Origin: Bhargavaea cecembensis
GTDB taxonomy: Bacteria; Bacillota; Bacilli; Bacillales_A; Planococcaceae
Length of the DNA: 64,000 bases
Reading direction: 5' to 3'
Assembly (NCBI RefSeq): GCF_001619585.1
Contig: NZ_LQNT01000011.1
Location: 372,001-436,000, forward strand
Shown: positions 1 through 9,686 of the stretch, one piece after another
Layout: each line of letters opens with the position of its first letter
Numbering within the stretch: position 1 is the stretch's first letter
The notes under the pieces: generated by a model
What the model was told of the DNA's origin: nothing
Database searches by the model: none
Seen by the model: the letters and a program-made list of their open reading frames with translations, nothing else
Translations under genes and position numbers: made by a program

Positions 1-291
1 CCGCGTACCGCGTGGGCCTTTGTCGTCACGGATGATGACGCATGCGTTCTCGTCGAACTTGATGTACGTACCGTCATTGCGGCGGACTCCACTCTTCGTG
101 CGGACGACAACCGCCTTCACGACGTCACCTTTCTTAACAACGCCACCTGGTGTTGCTTTCTTCACGGTGCAGACGACGATGTCGCCGATGTTCGCTGTCT
201 TACGGCCGGAACCGCCGAGCACTTTGATCGTGAGGACTTCACGCGCGCCGGAGTTGTCAGCGACTTTCATACGACTCTCTTGTTGGATCAT
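1..291 (-). CDS. rplN: 50S ribosomal protein L14 (3' end outside window)
   Basis: Large-subunit protein that binds 23S rRNA near the subunit interface. The visible 97 codons begin [16 protein letters not shown] and continue through the conserved [12 protein letters not shown] and [16 protein letters not shown] stretches, as in L14, which is about 122 residues, so roughly the last 25 codons lie beyond base 1. The ATG at 289-291 follows a strong GAGAGGAGG ribosome site. It is the most downstream S10-operon gene visible, 31 bp after rpsQ, and is transcribed toward the window edge. Confidence 0.97.
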   Translation of the reverse strand, partial: MIQQESRMKVADNSGAREVLTIKVLGGSGRKTANIGDIVVCTVKKATPGGVVKKGDVVKAVVVRTKSGVRRNDGTYIKFDENACVIIRDDKGPRGTR

Positions 292-322
292 CGAGGGTAC
301 CTCCTCTCAAGTTAAATTCCGA

Positions 323-586
323 TCAGATGATAACCGCTTTTTCAACGACCTCTACAAGGCGGAAACGCTTCGTAGCGGAAAGCGGGCGAGTTTCCATGAT
401 GCGGACGATGTCGCCTGTTTTTGCAACATTGTTTTCATCATGTGCTTTATATTTTTTCGAGTATTTTACACGTTTGCCGATGACCGGGTGTTTCTTGTAA
501 GTCTCGACAACAACCGTGACCGTCTTGTCCATTTTGTCGGAAACGACGCGGCCTGTGTAAACTTTGCGTTGGTTACGCTCAGACAT
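323..586 (-). CDS. rpsQ: 30S ribosomal protein S17
   Basis: Primary 16S rRNA-binding protein of the small subunit (87 residues, normal length). It begins [21 protein letters not shown], the typical Bacilli S17 start, and keeps the OB-fold pattern including the [13 protein letters not shown] and YKAHDENN segments. It lies between rpmC and rplN in the usual S10-operon order with an 18-bp gap to rpmC. Nothing unusual was seen. Confidence 0.98.
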   Translation of the reverse strand: MSERNQRKVYTGRVVSDKMDKTVTVVVETYKKHPVIGKRVKYSKKYKAHDENNVAKTGDIVRIMETRPLSATKRFRLVEVVEKAVII

Positions 587-604
587 GCTTGCAGCCTCCT
601 TTTA

Positions 605-1229
<625 letters not shown>

Positions 1230-1231
1230 GA

Positions 1232-1888
1232 TCAGTTGCCTCCTTCCTCGGATTTCTTCTTCTCAGGAAGGACTTCACCGCGGTAGATCCATACTTTTAC
1301 GCCGAGTTTGCCGTAAGTTGTATCGGCTTCCGCGTGAGCGTAGTCGATGTCGGCACGGAGTGTATGGAGCGGTACAGTACCTTCGCTGTAGTGTTCGGCA
1401 CGGGCGATGTCGGCGCCGCCGAGGCGTCCCGATACCATTGTGCGGATCCCTTTAGCGCCTGCACGCATTGTGCGCTGGATCGCTTGTTTTTGTGCGCGGC
1501 GGAACGATGCACGCTGTTCAAGCTGGCGGGCGATGTTTTCTGCGACGAGTTTCGCATCAAGATCTGCACGCTTCACTTCAACGATGTTGATGTGCACACG
1601 CTTGCCGGATAGTGCGTTGAGTTCTTTACGGAGCGCTTCAACTTCGGAACCGCCCTTCCCGATCACCATGCCGGGCTTCGCTGTATGGATCGTGATATTT
1701 ACACGGTTCGCGGCACGCTCGATTTCAACCTGCGACAGGGAAGCGTCTTTCAGGCGTCCGTCGATGTACTCGCGAATCTTAAGGTCTTCATGGAGAAGAG
1801 TTGCATAGTCTTTTTCTGCATACCATTTCGACTCCCAGTCACGGATGACTCCGAGTCGCATACCGTTTGGATGTACTTTTTGACCCAC
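1232..1888 (-). CDS. rpsC: 30S ribosomal protein S3
   Basis: Small-subunit protein at the mRNA entry channel (218 residues). It begins [22 protein letters not shown], read from a GTG start at 1886-1888 preceded by AAGGAGG. The KH domain GXXG loop ([15 protein letters not shown]) is near residue 80 and the C-terminal domain has [17 protein letters not shown]. It starts 3 bp after rplV. The GTG start is the only noteworthy feature. Confidence 0.98.
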   Translation of the reverse strand: MGQKVHPNGMRLGVIRDWESKWYAEKDYATLLHEDLKIREYIDGRLKDASLSQVEIERAANRVNITIHTAKPGMVIGKGGSEVEALRKELNALSGKRVHINIVEVKRADLDAKLVAENIARQLEQRASFRRAQKQAIQRTMRAGAKGIRTMVSGRLGGADIARAEHYSEGTVPLHTLRADIDYAHAEADTTYGKLGVKVWIYRGEVLPEKKKSEEGGN

Positions 1889-1891
1889 GAA

Positions 1892-2236
1892 TTATCCCTC
1901 CTTCTTCTCGGATACCACTACTGTGATGTGGCTAGTGCGTTTGTTGATGGCAGTTGCACGGCCTTGCGCGCGAGGGCGGAAACGCTTGAGCGTCGGGCCT
2001 TCGTCTACGAAGACTTCACTGACGACGAGGTTGTTGATGTCCAGGTCGTAGTTGTGTTCTGCGTTTGCAATCGCGGATTTCAATACTTTCTCGACAACCG
2101 GCGATGCGGCTTTCGGTGTAAGTCGCAGGATTGCGACCGCTTCGCCCACTTGCTTGCCCCGGATCAGGTCGACGACCAAACGGACTTTGCGAGGAGCGAT
2201 CCGGATTGTACGGGCTACGGCTTTAGCTTGTTGCAT
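1892..2236 (-). CDS. rplV: 50S ribosomal protein L22
   Basis: Large-subunit protein whose hairpin lines the exit tunnel (114 residues). It shows the family signature [19 protein letters not shown] and, near the end, [20 protein letters not shown], the tunnel hairpin where macrolide-resistance changes occur; this stretch looks wild type. It lies between rpsS and rpsC in the standard order. Confidence 0.98.
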   Translation of the reverse strand: MQQAKAVARTIRIAPRKVRLVVDLIRGKQVGEAVAILRLTPKAASPVVEKVLKSAIANAEHNYDLDINNLVVSEVFVDEGPTLKRFRPRAQGRATAINKRTSHITVVVSEKKEG

Positions 2237-2255
2237 CAGGAGTACCTCCTCTCAA

Positions 2256-2534
2256 TTAGCGTTTCGTTTTCTTATCGTCGGCTCCATGACCGCGGTAAGT
2301 GCGTGTAGGTGCGAATTCACCCAGTTTATGGCCGACCATGTCTTCCGTTACGTAGACCGGTACGTGTTTGCGTCCATCATAGACAGCAATTGTGTTGCCG
2401 ATGAAGTTCGGGAAGATTGTAGAGCGGCGGGACCATGTTTTAATGACCTGCTTTTTCTCGTTAGCGTTCTGTGCTTCGACCTTTTTCATGAGATGATCAT
2501 CCACAAAAGGTCCTTTTTTCAAGCTGCGACCCAT
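2256..2534 (-). CDS. rpsS: 30S ribosomal protein S19
   Basis: Head protein of the small subunit that contacts S13 (92 residues). The start is placed at ATG 2532-2534 ([20 protein letters not shown]), the normal family start; the open frame extends 12 codons upstream with no support. Conserved segments are [23 protein letters not shown] and [17 protein letters not shown], each under its usual position. It follows rplB by about 60 bp, the widest gap in this stretch of the operon. Confidence 0.97.
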   Translation of the reverse strand: MGRSLKKGPFVDDHLMKKVEAQNANEKKQVIKTWSRRSTIFPNFIGNTIAVYDGRKHVPVYVTEDMVGHKLGEFAPTRTYRGHGADDKKTKR

Positions 2535-2594
2535 TTTGGTACCTCCCTCCGTGATTGCCCGGCGGCCCACCCCGTGAACCGCTGAGAAACCACA

Positions 2595-3425
2595 TTATTT
2601 TTTGCGGCGACGAATGATGTAGTCGTCCGATTTGTTTTTCTTCTTGCGGGTTTTGAGACCAAGTGCAGGCTTGCCCCAAGGAGTGACTGGAGACGGGCGT
2701 CCGATTGGCGCGCGGCCTTCACCACCACCGTGCGGGTGATCGTTCGGGTTCATGACGGAACCGCGTACTGTCGGGCGCTTGCCGAGCCAGCGGGAACGTC
2801 CTGCTTTACCGATGTTGATCAGTTCGTGCTGCTCGTTGCCGACCTGGCCGATAGTCGCGCGGCATGTGCCGAGGATCATGCGGACTTCGCCGGACTGGAG
2901 ACGGACGATGACGTATTTGCCTTCTTTACCGAGAACCTGAGCGGATGTACCCGCGGAACGGACAAGCTGTCCGCCTTTGCCAGGCTTCAGTTCGATGTTG
3001 TGGATGGTTGCACCCATCGGAATGTTTTCCAGCGGGAGTGCGTTCCCCACTTTGATGTCTGCTTCAGGACCGGACATGATTTCCATGCCGACCTTGAGGC
3101 CTTTAGGAGCGAGGATGTAACGCTTTTCCCCGTCCACGTAGTTGATCAGTGCGATGTTCGCAGAACGGTTCGGATCGTATTCGATCGTAGCAACGCGTCC
3201 CGGAATGCCATCTTTCCGGCGTTGGAAGTCGATGACACGGTATTGGCGCTTGTGTCCGCCGCCTTGGTGGCGGACAGTCGTACGGCCTTGGTTGTTACGG
3301 CCGCCCTTGCGGTGTTTAGGCGCGAGGAGCGATTTTTCCGGCTTGTCAGTTGTGATCTCTGCGAAGTCGGAAGCCGTCATGTTACGTCGGCCGTTGGAAG
3401 TCGGTTTGTACTTCTTGATCGCCAT
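2595..3425 (-). CDS. rplB: 50S ribosomal protein L2
   Basis: Core protein of the peptidyl-transferase region (276 residues, normal). It begins [17 protein letters not shown] and carries the signature [18 protein letters not shown] near residue 223, including the His equivalent that is essential for peptidyl transfer. The C-terminus is rich in Lys/Arg ([19 protein letters not shown]). It lies between rplW and rpsS as expected. Confidence 0.98.
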   Translation of the reverse strand: MAIKKYKPTSNGRRNMTASDFAEITTDKPEKSLLAPKHRKGGRNNQGRTTVRHQGGGHKRQYRVIDFQRRKDGIPGRVATIEYDPNRSANIALINYVDGEKRYILAPKGLKVGMEIMSGPEADIKVGNALPLENIPMGATIHNIELKPGKGGQLVRSAGTSAQVLGKEGKYVIVRLQSGEVRMILGTCRATIGQVGNEQHELINIGKAGRSRWLGKRPTVRGSVMNPNDHPHGGGEGRAPIGRPSPVTPWGKPALGLKTRKKKNKSDDYIIRRRKK

Positions 3426-3466
3426 TGTTTTCCCTCCTCTTGTTTTTTGGATTCAGAGCGTAAGTC

Positions 3467-3751
3467 TTACGCTTCGAAAAGTTCGATGTCTTTAGAGTCA
3501 GCCGTCAGTTTGACGATGGCTTTGCGGCGTTTGTTCGTGTATCCGCCGAAACGGCCCATACGCTTGAACTTGCCTTTGACGTTCATGATGTTGACTTTCT
3601 CGACCTTGACACCGAAGACTTCTTCGACGGCCTGTTTGACCTGTGTCTTGTTGGCGCGGACGTCTACATCGAACGTGTACTTTTTGTCTTCCATCGCCTG
3701 CGCGGAACGCTCGGTAATGACCGGACGCTTCAATACATCACGTGCATCCAT
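3467..3751 (-). CDS. rplW: 50S ribosomal protein L23
   Basis: Protein at the exit-tunnel mouth, docking site for trigger factor and SRP (94 residues). It begins [21 protein letters not shown] and contains the [18 protein letters not shown] core and [17 protein letters not shown]. Its ATG overlaps the rplD stop by one base (TAATG), implying coupled translation. Confidence 0.98.
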   Translation of the reverse strand: MDARDVLKRPVITERSAQAMEDKKYTFDVDVRANKTQVKQAVEEVFGVKVEKVNIMNVKGKFKRMGRFGGYTNKRRKAIVKLTADSKDIELFEA

Positions 3752-4374
3752 TAACCAAGCACCTCCTGTACTTTTTCGACCGCGGATTTTGTCATGACAA
3801 GCTTGTCATGGCCTACCAGGTCGAGGACGTTGATGCCGTTTGCGGAGACGACCGTGACGCCCGGGATGTTGCGAGCGGACAGTGCCACGTTTTCGTCGAG
3901 CTCTGCAGTGACGAACAATGCTTTTTTGTCGACGGAAAGATCTTTCAGGACCTGAATGAATGCTTTCGTCTTAGGTGCGTCGAAAGTGAGTGCGTCGAGT
4001 ACGACGAGGCTTTCTTCGCGGACTTTCGCGGAAAGTGCCGAACGGAGTGCCAGACGGCGGACTTTCCTAGGAAGCTTGTAGCTGTAGCTGCGTGGAACCG
4101 GACCGAATACGGTACCGCCTCCGCGCCATTGCGGGGAACGGGTAGAGCCTTGGCGTGCACGGCCTGTGCCTTTTTGGCGCCATGGTTTGCGGCCTCCACC
4201 TGCTACTTCTCCGCGCTGCTTCGTTTTGTGGTTACCCTGGCGCAGCGATGCGCGCTGGGAGATGATCGCTTCAAAAAGAACAGCTTCGTTTGGTTCGATT
4301 CCGAATACGGATTCGTTCAGTTCGAATTCGCCGACCGAAGCGCCTGTTTGATTAAGTACGGATACTTTTGGCAT
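3751..4374 (-). CDS. rplD: 50S ribosomal protein L4
   Basis: Large-subunit protein with a long loop reaching the exit tunnel (207 residues). It begins [19 protein letters not shown], and the conserved tunnel loop ([20 protein letters not shown]) lies near residues 63-82, with no macrolide-resistance change visible. In proteobacteria L4 autoregulates the S10 operon; in Bacilli that role is not established. One-base overlap with rplW. Confidence 0.98.
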   Translation of the reverse strand: MPKVSVLNQTGASVGEFELNESVFGIEPNEAVLFEAIISQRASLRQGNHKTKQRGEVAGGGRKPWRQKGTGRARQGSTRSPQWRGGGTVFGPVPRSYSYKLPRKVRRLALRSALSAKVREESLVVLDALTFDAPKTKAFIQVLKDLSVDKKALFVTAELDENVALSARNIPGVTVVSANGINVLDLVGHDKLVMTKSAVEKVQEVLG

Positions 4375-4392
4375 TGTGTTGTCCTCCTTTCC

Positions 4393-5019
4393 TTATTTCT
4401 TGAGGGATGCGCGTACTTTTACGAGCGACTTGCGAGCGCCCGGCACATTCCCTTTGACGAGGAGCAGGTTGCGCTCTGCGTCAACTTTTACAATTTCGAG
4501 GTTTTGGATCGTTACGGTGTCGCTGCCCATGCGGCCTGGGGACTTCATTCCCTTGAAGACGCGTGCCGGGTCAACCGGACCGAGCGAACCAGGTGCGCGG
4601 TGGAAGTGGGAACCGTGGCTCATCGGTCCGCGGGCGTGCCCGTGGCGCTTGATGACACCTTGGAATCCTTTACCTTTTGTGACACCTGTAATATCGACGA
4701 AATCGCCAGCTGCGAAAATTTCTACGTTGACTTCCTGACCAACTTCATAATCGGCCGTGTCCTCTCCGCGGAATTCGCGAACGAAGCGCTTAGGCGCAGT
4801 TTCTGCTTTAGCTGCATGGCCTTTTTCCGGTTTGTTCGCGAGCTTTTCGCGCTTGTCTTCGAAGCCGATCTGGACTGCTTCGTAGCCGTCCGTTTCAGCT
4901 GTCTTCTTTTGAAGGACAACGTTTGGTGCCGCTTCGATGACAGTTACCGGGATGAGATCGCCGTTTTCAGCGAAGACTTGTGTCATGCCGATCTTTCTAC
5001 CCAAGATTCCTTTGGTCAT
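4393..5019 (-). CDS. rplC: 50S ribosomal protein L3
   Basis: Early-assembling protein whose loop approaches the peptidyl-transferase centre (208 residues). It begins [21 protein letters not shown] and carries the family motif [19 protein letters not shown] with the GRMG turn further on. A strong GGAGGTG site precedes the ATG at 5017-5019. Second gene of the S10 operon, 45 bp after rpsJ. Confidence 0.98.
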   Translation of the reverse strand: MTKGILGRKIGMTQVFAENGDLIPVTVIEAAPNVVLQKKTAETDGYEAVQIGFEDKREKLANKPEKGHAAKAETAPKRFVREFRGEDTADYEVGQEVNVEIFAAGDFVDITGVTKGKGFQGVIKRHGHARGPMSHGSHFHRAPGSLGPVDPARVFKGMKSPGRMGSDTVTIQNLEIVKVDAERNLLLVKGNVPGARKSLVKVRASLKK

Positions 5020-5064
5020 TCGTCACACCTCCTGCATTCTGTGTGTTTTTTTATTTTGTGTTGA

Positions 5065-5457
<393 letters not shown>

Positions 5458-5502
5458 TCAGCAACCTCCCGCTTCATCGCAGTCAAATGACCAACATTCC
5501 GT

Positions 5503-5531
5503 ATTATACACAAAACGGAAGAGCCTCGCAA
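5503..5531 (-). promoter_or_regulatory. Candidate sigma-A promoter P1 of the S10 operon
   Basis: Read on the minus strand: -35 TTGCGA at 5526-5531, 17-bp spacer, perfect -10 TATAAT at 5503-5508. It lies about 130 bp upstream of the rpsJ ATG and is the nearer of two candidates. Seen in sequence; activity is inferred. Confidence 0.75.
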
Positions 5532-5566
5532 GCATTACGCGCGAGATTCTTTGCTGGACCCTAGAA

Positions 5567-5594
5567 TTATATAACGGTTTGGCTCAGGATGCAA
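5567..5594 (-). promoter_or_regulatory. Candidate sigma-A promoter P2 of the S10 operon
   Basis: Minus strand: -35 TTGCAT at 5589-5594, 16-bp spacer, -10 TATAAT at 5567-5572. With P1 it forms a tandem pair about 63 bp apart, an arrangement common ahead of heavily transcribed translation operons. Confidence 0.6.
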
Positions 5595-5684
5595 TCGGTA
5601 AGGGAAGAGTCGGAATATTAGGTTGCTGTGAGTGGAGATTGTTATATGGAAGGAAGTCATCTTTCGGCTGTCTACTAATCAAAG

Positions 5685-5850
5685 TGGTTGATTTCCGTTA
5701 TGGGCGAACGCTTTCCGCGGGGAAGGCTAAGAGCCGGCGCCCATACGAAGATGGGCGTCTGCGCCCAAAAGCGAAGCGTTGGGCAGCACCTACTTGCAGG
5801 GTCTCTCCGCGCTTCCTTTCCCGCAGGAGTCGCCGCCCTTCACTTCAATC
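5685..5850. repeat. Imperfect large palindromic intergenic repeat
   Basis: The element starts GTTGATTTCCGTTATGGGCG and ends near CGCCGCCCTTCACTTCAATC. Inner arms CCGCGGGGAAGG (about 5716-5727) and CCTTTCCCGCAGG (about 5814-5826) are near reverse complements, and a central hairpin GCGCCCAT-acgaag-ATGGGCG lies at about 5738-5757. From memory this resembles the dispersed palindromic repeats often found between genes in Bacillaceae; copy number elsewhere cannot be judged here. No coding potential seen. Confidence 0.65.
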
Positions 5851-5928
5851 AGCAGATCAAAGTTGAAGCAACCCATCTCTTTTCTCTTTTCTATAGAAGA
5901 AATTAATTTCGTTCTTCTTCGGAATATG

Positions 5929-5956
5929 AAAAAGCTCCGGCTGCCCGGAGCTTTTT
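5929..5956 (-). terminator. Intrinsic terminator after the antiporter-family gene
   Basis: Perfect 12-bp stem AAAAAGCTCCGG / CCGGAGCTTTTT with a 4-nt loop, starting 9 bp past the stop of the minus-strand gene at 5965. The A/T arms provide a U-tract in either direction, but no plus-strand gene ends here. Confidence 0.9.
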
Positions 5957-5964
5957 CTTTTCCC

Positions 5965-7281
5965 TCAGAGAATCATGGCGGCGATCCAGCCGAAGATGAT
6001 GAGAGGGATGTTGTAGTGGATGAAGGTCGGGACGCAGGTGTCCCAGATGTGGTTGTGCTTGCCGTCGGCGTCGAGTCCGGCGGTTGGTCCGAGTGTGGAG
6101 TCGGATGCCGGGGAGCCGGCGTCGCCGAGGGCTCCGGCCGTGCCGATTAATGAGATGATGGCGAGCGTGCTGAAGCCGAACTCCATGCTGAGCGGTACAA
6201 AGATGGCGGCGATGATCGGAATTGTCGCGAACGAGGAGCCGATTCCCATCGTGACAAGCAGGCCGACGAGGAGCATGATAAATGCAGCCATGCTCTTGTT
6301 GTCGCCGAGCATGCCGCTTGCAGATTCGACGAGCGTCCCGACGTGGCCTGTTGCCTGGATGACGCCGGCAAAACCATTAGCCGCAATCATGACAAAGCCG
6401 ACGAAGGCCATCATCTTCATTCCGTCATTCAGGAGTTCGTCTGCTTCTTTCCAGCGGACCGCGCCTGTCACATACAGAACTGCAATGCCGGAGATGGCGC
6501 CGATGATCATCGAGTCAGTCGTGATCTGTCCGGCAAGAGCCGCCACGAGCGCGATGACCGTGAAAACGATGTTACGTGTCCGGACTGCACGTTCCGGCCC
6601 GGATGCGATCGCCTGGCTTTCCCCGTAATCACGCGGTTTTCTGTAGGAGATGAAAATCGCGATGATGAGGCCGAGTGCCATGCCGGCAACCGGGAGAGCC
6701 ATGGCCGACGGGATATCCGCCATGTTGATCTCGAGTCCGGCCAGTGCCATCTGGTTGGCGATCACTTCGTGGAAGAGGAGACCGAAGCCGAACGGCAGCA
6801 GGATATACGGAGCGGTCAGGCCAAATGCCAGCACACAGGCGATCAGCCGCCGGTCGATCTTCAGCATATCGAGAATATGAAGAATCGGCGGTACGAGCAG
6901 CGGAACAAATGCTATGTGGATCGGAATCAGGTTCTGCGACGAAATGGCGACCATAAGCAGGATCAGGACGATCAGCGCCTTGGCAAGTCCTCTGCGCTCC
7001 CCTTCCCCCTCATTGCCGACAACTTTCAGAATCAGTTTAACGAGCACCTCCGGGATGCCGGTCCGTGAGATCGCGACCGCAAATCCGCCGAGAAGCGCGT
7101 AACTAAGTGCGATGGTCGCACCGCCTCCGAGGCCTTCTGTGAACGCCCCGATTGTATCATTTATGGAAAGGCCGCCTGCCAGGCCGCCGGCAAGTGCACC
7201 GACCGCCAGCGCCAAAACCACATTGACCCGGAGAAGACTCAGGATCAGCATGACCGCGACCGCAAGAATAACTGCATTCAT
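5965..7281 (-). CDS. Na+/H+ antiporter family membrane transporter (YuiF-like)
   Basis: Polytopic inner-membrane protein of 438 residues with about eleven hydrophobic helices, starting MNAVILAVAVMLILSLLRVN. Helix-breaking polar motifs (GGGATIALSYALLGGFAVAIS; GIGSSFATIPIIAAIFVPLS) and the late GDAGSPASDSTLGPTAGL segment fit the Na_H_antiporter/NhaC-like superfamily to which B. subtilis YuiF belongs; the true substrate (Na+ or an amino acid) cannot be told. The start at 7281 is chosen because AAAGGAG lies 8 nt upstream; a longer frame to 7308 lacks a ribosome site. It is monocistronic, with its own promoter and terminator. Confidence 0.8.
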   Translation of the reverse strand: MNAVILAVAVMLILSLLRVNVVLALAVGALAGGLAGGLSINDTIGAFTEGLGGGATIALSYALLGGFAVAISRTGIPEVLVKLILKVVGNEGEGERRGLAKALIVLILLMVAISSQNLIPIHIAFVPLLVPPILHILDMLKIDRRLIACVLAFGLTAPYILLPFGFGLLFHEVIANQMALAGLEINMADIPSAMALPVAGMALGLIIAIFISYRKPRDYGESQAIASGPERAVRTRNIVFTVIALVAALAGQITTDSMIIGAISGIAVLYVTGAVRWKEADELLNDGMKMMAFVGFVMIAANGFAGVIQATGHVGTLVESASGMLGDNKSMAAFIMLLVGLLVTMGIGSSFATIPIIAAIFVPLSMEFGFSTLAIISLIGTAGALGDAGSPASDSTLGPTAGLDADGKHNHIWDTCVPTFIHYNIPLIIFGWIAAMIL

Positions 7282-7342
7282 GGCTGGTACTCCTTTACGC
7301 TTCATCACTTTACTATGATAAAGTGTTAAATTGAATGTTATT

Positions 7343-7371
7343 AGATTACCATGGCTGCTTTAGACTGTCAA
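7343..7371 (-). promoter_or_regulatory. Candidate sigma-A promoter of the antiporter-family gene
   Basis: Minus strand: -35 TTGACA at 7366-7371, 17-bp spacer, -10 TAATCT at 7343-7348, giving a leader of about 55 nt. The rest of the 358-bp gap (7282-7639) holds the 21-bp repeat array and the leu terminator; 7372-7459 shows nothing recognisable. Confidence 0.65.
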
Positions 7372-7459
7372 CCTTCGGAATAAACTCATATTGGCAGGCT
7401 GGCAGACGGCGTTCACTACCATTTCGGAAGTGTGTTAAGTGTAATCCGAACTGCCGCAA

Positions 7460-7571
7460 CCGCGCATAGAACCGGTGCAAGCGCTCATAGAACAGCAACT
7501 ACCGCTCATAGAACCCGCTTAAGCGCTCATAGAACGGCAACAAGCGCTCATAGAAATCTGTGAGCGCTCAC
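7460..7571 (-). repeat. 21-bp-period repeat array A (five units)
   Basis: Five copies of the core TTCTATG(A/C)GCG, read on the minus strand. The CATAGAA complement sits at 7465, 7486, 7507, 7528 and 7549, exactly 21 bp apart, with unconserved 8-10 bp spacers. The first copy has GCGCAT in place of GCTCAT. The array closes with a perfect palindrome GTGAGCGCTCAC (7560-7571). It starts 26 bp beyond the leu terminator. Translated, the core gives FYxR-type heptads, but no gene is supported. Confidence 0.9.
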
Positions 7572-7597
7572 CCCTGCCGCAGAACAAATGCACCAAC

Positions 7598-7634
7598 CAA
7601 AAAACCGGCAGACCCCCAAAAGGGCCTGCCGGTT
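7598..7634 (-). terminator. Intrinsic terminator of the ilv-leu operon
   Basis: Stem AACCGGCAG (7603-7611) with CTGCCGGTT (7626-7634), then a T-rich tail on the minus strand. It begins 5 bp after the leuD stop. Confidence 0.92.
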
Positions 7635-7639
7635 ATGGC

Positions 7640-8230
7640 TTATGCGCGCTGCATGACTTCTTCATATTTGGTGATCTGATCTTCGTATTTGAAGGTCAGG
7701 GCGATTTCGTCCCAGCCGTTCAGGAGCATTTCCTTCCAGTACGGGTCGATATCGAATCGGTGGACGGTGCCGTCCGGCTGCGTGACGGTTTGCTCTGCAA
7801 GATTGACGGCGAGGCTGACCGGTTCGGCCTTGCCCTTGGCGAGGAGCTCTTCCACTTCCTCTTCCGGCAGCCTGATCGGCAGGATGCCGTTTTTCATGCA
7901 GTTATTATAGAAGATATCGGCGTAGCTCGGCGAGATGACAACGCGGAATCCGTAGTCGAGGATCGCCCACGGTGCGTGTTCGCGGGACGAACCGCAGCCG
8001 AAGTTCTCACGTGCGACAAGGATCTCGGATCCGTCAAACCGCGGATCGTTCAGGACAAATCCGTCCCTCTTGTTGCCTTCTGCATCAAAACGCCAGTGAT
8101 AGAACAGGTACTTGCCGAAGCCGGTCCGTTCGATACGCTTCAGGAATTCCTTGGAGATGATCTGGTCTGTGTCGACGTTGCTCCGGTCGAGCGGCGTCAG
8201 GACACTGGTCACTTCATTGATCGGTTTCAT
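7640..8230 (-). CDS. leuD: 3-isopropylmalate dehydratase small subunit
   Basis: Swivelling domain subunit that with LeuC isomerises 2- to 3-isopropylmalate in leucine synthesis (196 residues, normal). It shows LDRSNVDTDQIISKEFLKRIERTG near the start and the conserved NFGCGSSREHAPWAL-type motif (GCGSSREHAPWAILDYGF) near residue 80, followed by SYADIFYNNCMKNGILPI. Last gene of the operon, 28 bp after leuC, followed at once by a terminator. Confidence 0.98.
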   Translation of the reverse strand: MKPINEVTSVLTPLDRSNVDTDQIISKEFLKRIERTGFGKYLFYHWRFDAEGNKRDGFVLNDPRFDGSEILVARENFGCGSSREHAPWAILDYGFRVVISPSYADIFYNNCMKNGILPIRLPEEEVEELLAKGKAEPVSLAVNLAEQTVTQPDGTVHRFDIDPYWKEMLLNGWDEIALTFKYEDQITKYEEVMQRA

Positions 8231-8258
8231 GGATGCATCCTCCTTTCATCGTCACGCG

Positions 8259-9668
8259 TCAGGCGTGGACGGCAAATTCTTCGCGGACGTCGGTGAATCG
8301 GCCGTTGACGGCTGCGGCTGCAGCCATGGCCGGGCTCATGAGGTGCGTACGGGCACCCGTCCCCTGCCGTCCTTCGAAGTTCCGGTTGGATGTGGATGCA
8401 CAGCGTTCGCCTGCAGGGACGACATCGTCGTTCATGGCGAGGCACATGCTGCATCCCGATTCGCGCCATTCAAAGCCTGCTTCGGTGAAGACCTTGTCGA
8501 GGCCTTGCTCTTCCGCCTGCTTCTTGACTGTACGGGAACCCGGTACGACGATGGCGCGGACCCCATCACGGACTTTCTTGCCTTCAATCACGCGGGCCGC
8601 TTCGCGAAGGTCGCTCAGGCGGGCGTTCGTGCACGATCCGATGAAGACGTGCTGAATCTCAATATCGGTAAACTTCTGGCCTTCTTCAAGTCCCATGTAT
8701 TCAATGGCACGGAGGAAGGAATCGCGCTCAAGTTCGTTTTCGAAATCCGACGCATAAGGGACATGGCCGGAGATCCCGTCGCCCATGCCGGGGTTCGTGC
8801 CCCAGGTAATGAACGGTTCGATCTCGTCGGAATGGATCGATACGGACTTGTCGTACTCCGCCCCTTCATCGGAAGCGAGGGAAAGCCAGTCCTCTGCAGC
8901 TTTTTCGAATGCCTCGCCCTGCGGTGCATACTTGCGTCCCCGCAGGTATTCGACCGTCGTTTCATCCGGGCTGATGAGGCCTGCACGGGCACCTGCTTCA
9001 ATTGACATGTTGCAGATGGTCATCCGCTCTTCCATCGAGAGCTTGCGGATCGCTTCTCCCGTATATTCCACGATATGGCCCGTGCCCATGTCGGTACCGA
9101 ACTTCGCGATGATTGCGAGGATAATGTCCTTGGCGGCAACGCCCGGGGCAATCTCACCATCGATGCGGATCTCCAGGGTCTTCGGGCGGGACTGCCAGAG
9201 CGTCTGTGTGGACAGCACGTGCTCGACCTCACTCGTTCCGATACCGAAAGCGAGTGCGCCGAATGCGCCGTGCGTCGAAGTATGGGAGTCGCCGCAGACG
9301 ATCGTCTTGCCCGGCTGTGTGAGCCCGAGCTCCGGTCCGATGACATGAACGATCCCCTGGTCGGGGTGGTCGACGTCCGCGAGCGGCACGCCGAACTCCT
9401 CGCAGTTTTCCGCCAGTGTCCGGATCTGCTTGCGCGCGATCGGGTCTTTGATCACCTTGCGGTTGACTGTCGGCACGTTGTGGTCCATCGTCGCGAAACA
9501 GAGGTCGGGGCGACGGACTTTGCGCCCGTTCAGGCGCAGCCCTTCAAACGCCTGAGGAGATGTGACTTCGTGAAGAAGATGGAGGTCGATGTAGAGGAGG
9601 TCCGGTTTGCCCGGTTCCCCGACGACGATATGCCGGTCCCAGATTTTATCGATGATTGTTTTTGCCAT
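8259..9668 (-). CDS. leuC: 3-isopropylmalate dehydratase large subunit
   Basis: Aconitase-family [4Fe-4S] subunit of isopropylmalate isomerase (469 residues). It begins [15 protein letters not shown], with [22 protein letters not shown] near residue 140. The cluster cysteines appear in [11 protein letters not shown] near residue 345 and [13 protein letters not shown] near 405. It lies 18 bp after leuB and pairs with leuD. Confidence 0.98.
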   Translation of the reverse strand: MAKTIIDKIWDRHIVVGEPGKPDLLYIDLHLLHEVTSPQAFEGLRLNGRKVRRPDLCFATMDHNVPTVNRKVIKDPIARKQIRTLAENCEEFGVPLADVDHPDQGIVHVIGPELGLTQPGKTIVCGDSHTSTHGAFGALAFGIGTSEVEHVLSTQTLWQSRPKTLEIRIDGEIAPGVAAKDIILAIIAKFGTDMGTGHIVEYTGEAIRKLSMEERMTICNMSIEAGARAGLISPDETTVEYLRGRKYAPQGEAFEKAAEDWLSLASDEGAEYDKSVSIHSDEIEPFITWGTNPGMGDGISGHVPYASDFENELERDSFLRAIEYMGLEEGQKFTDIEIQHVFIGSCTNARLSDLREAARVIEGKKVRDGVRAIVVPGSRTVKKQAEEQGLDKVFTEAGFEWRESGCSMCLAMNDDVVPAGERCASTSNRNFEGRQGTGARTHLMSPAMAAAAAVNGRFTDVREEFAVHA

Positions 9669-9686
9669 TGCGTTCCGCCTCCTGTT

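Noticed and set aside
7460-7571. Array A as a CRISPR
   Set aside because: Core of about 12 bp and spacers of about 9 bp are far below CRISPR sizes, and no cas genes are nearby.
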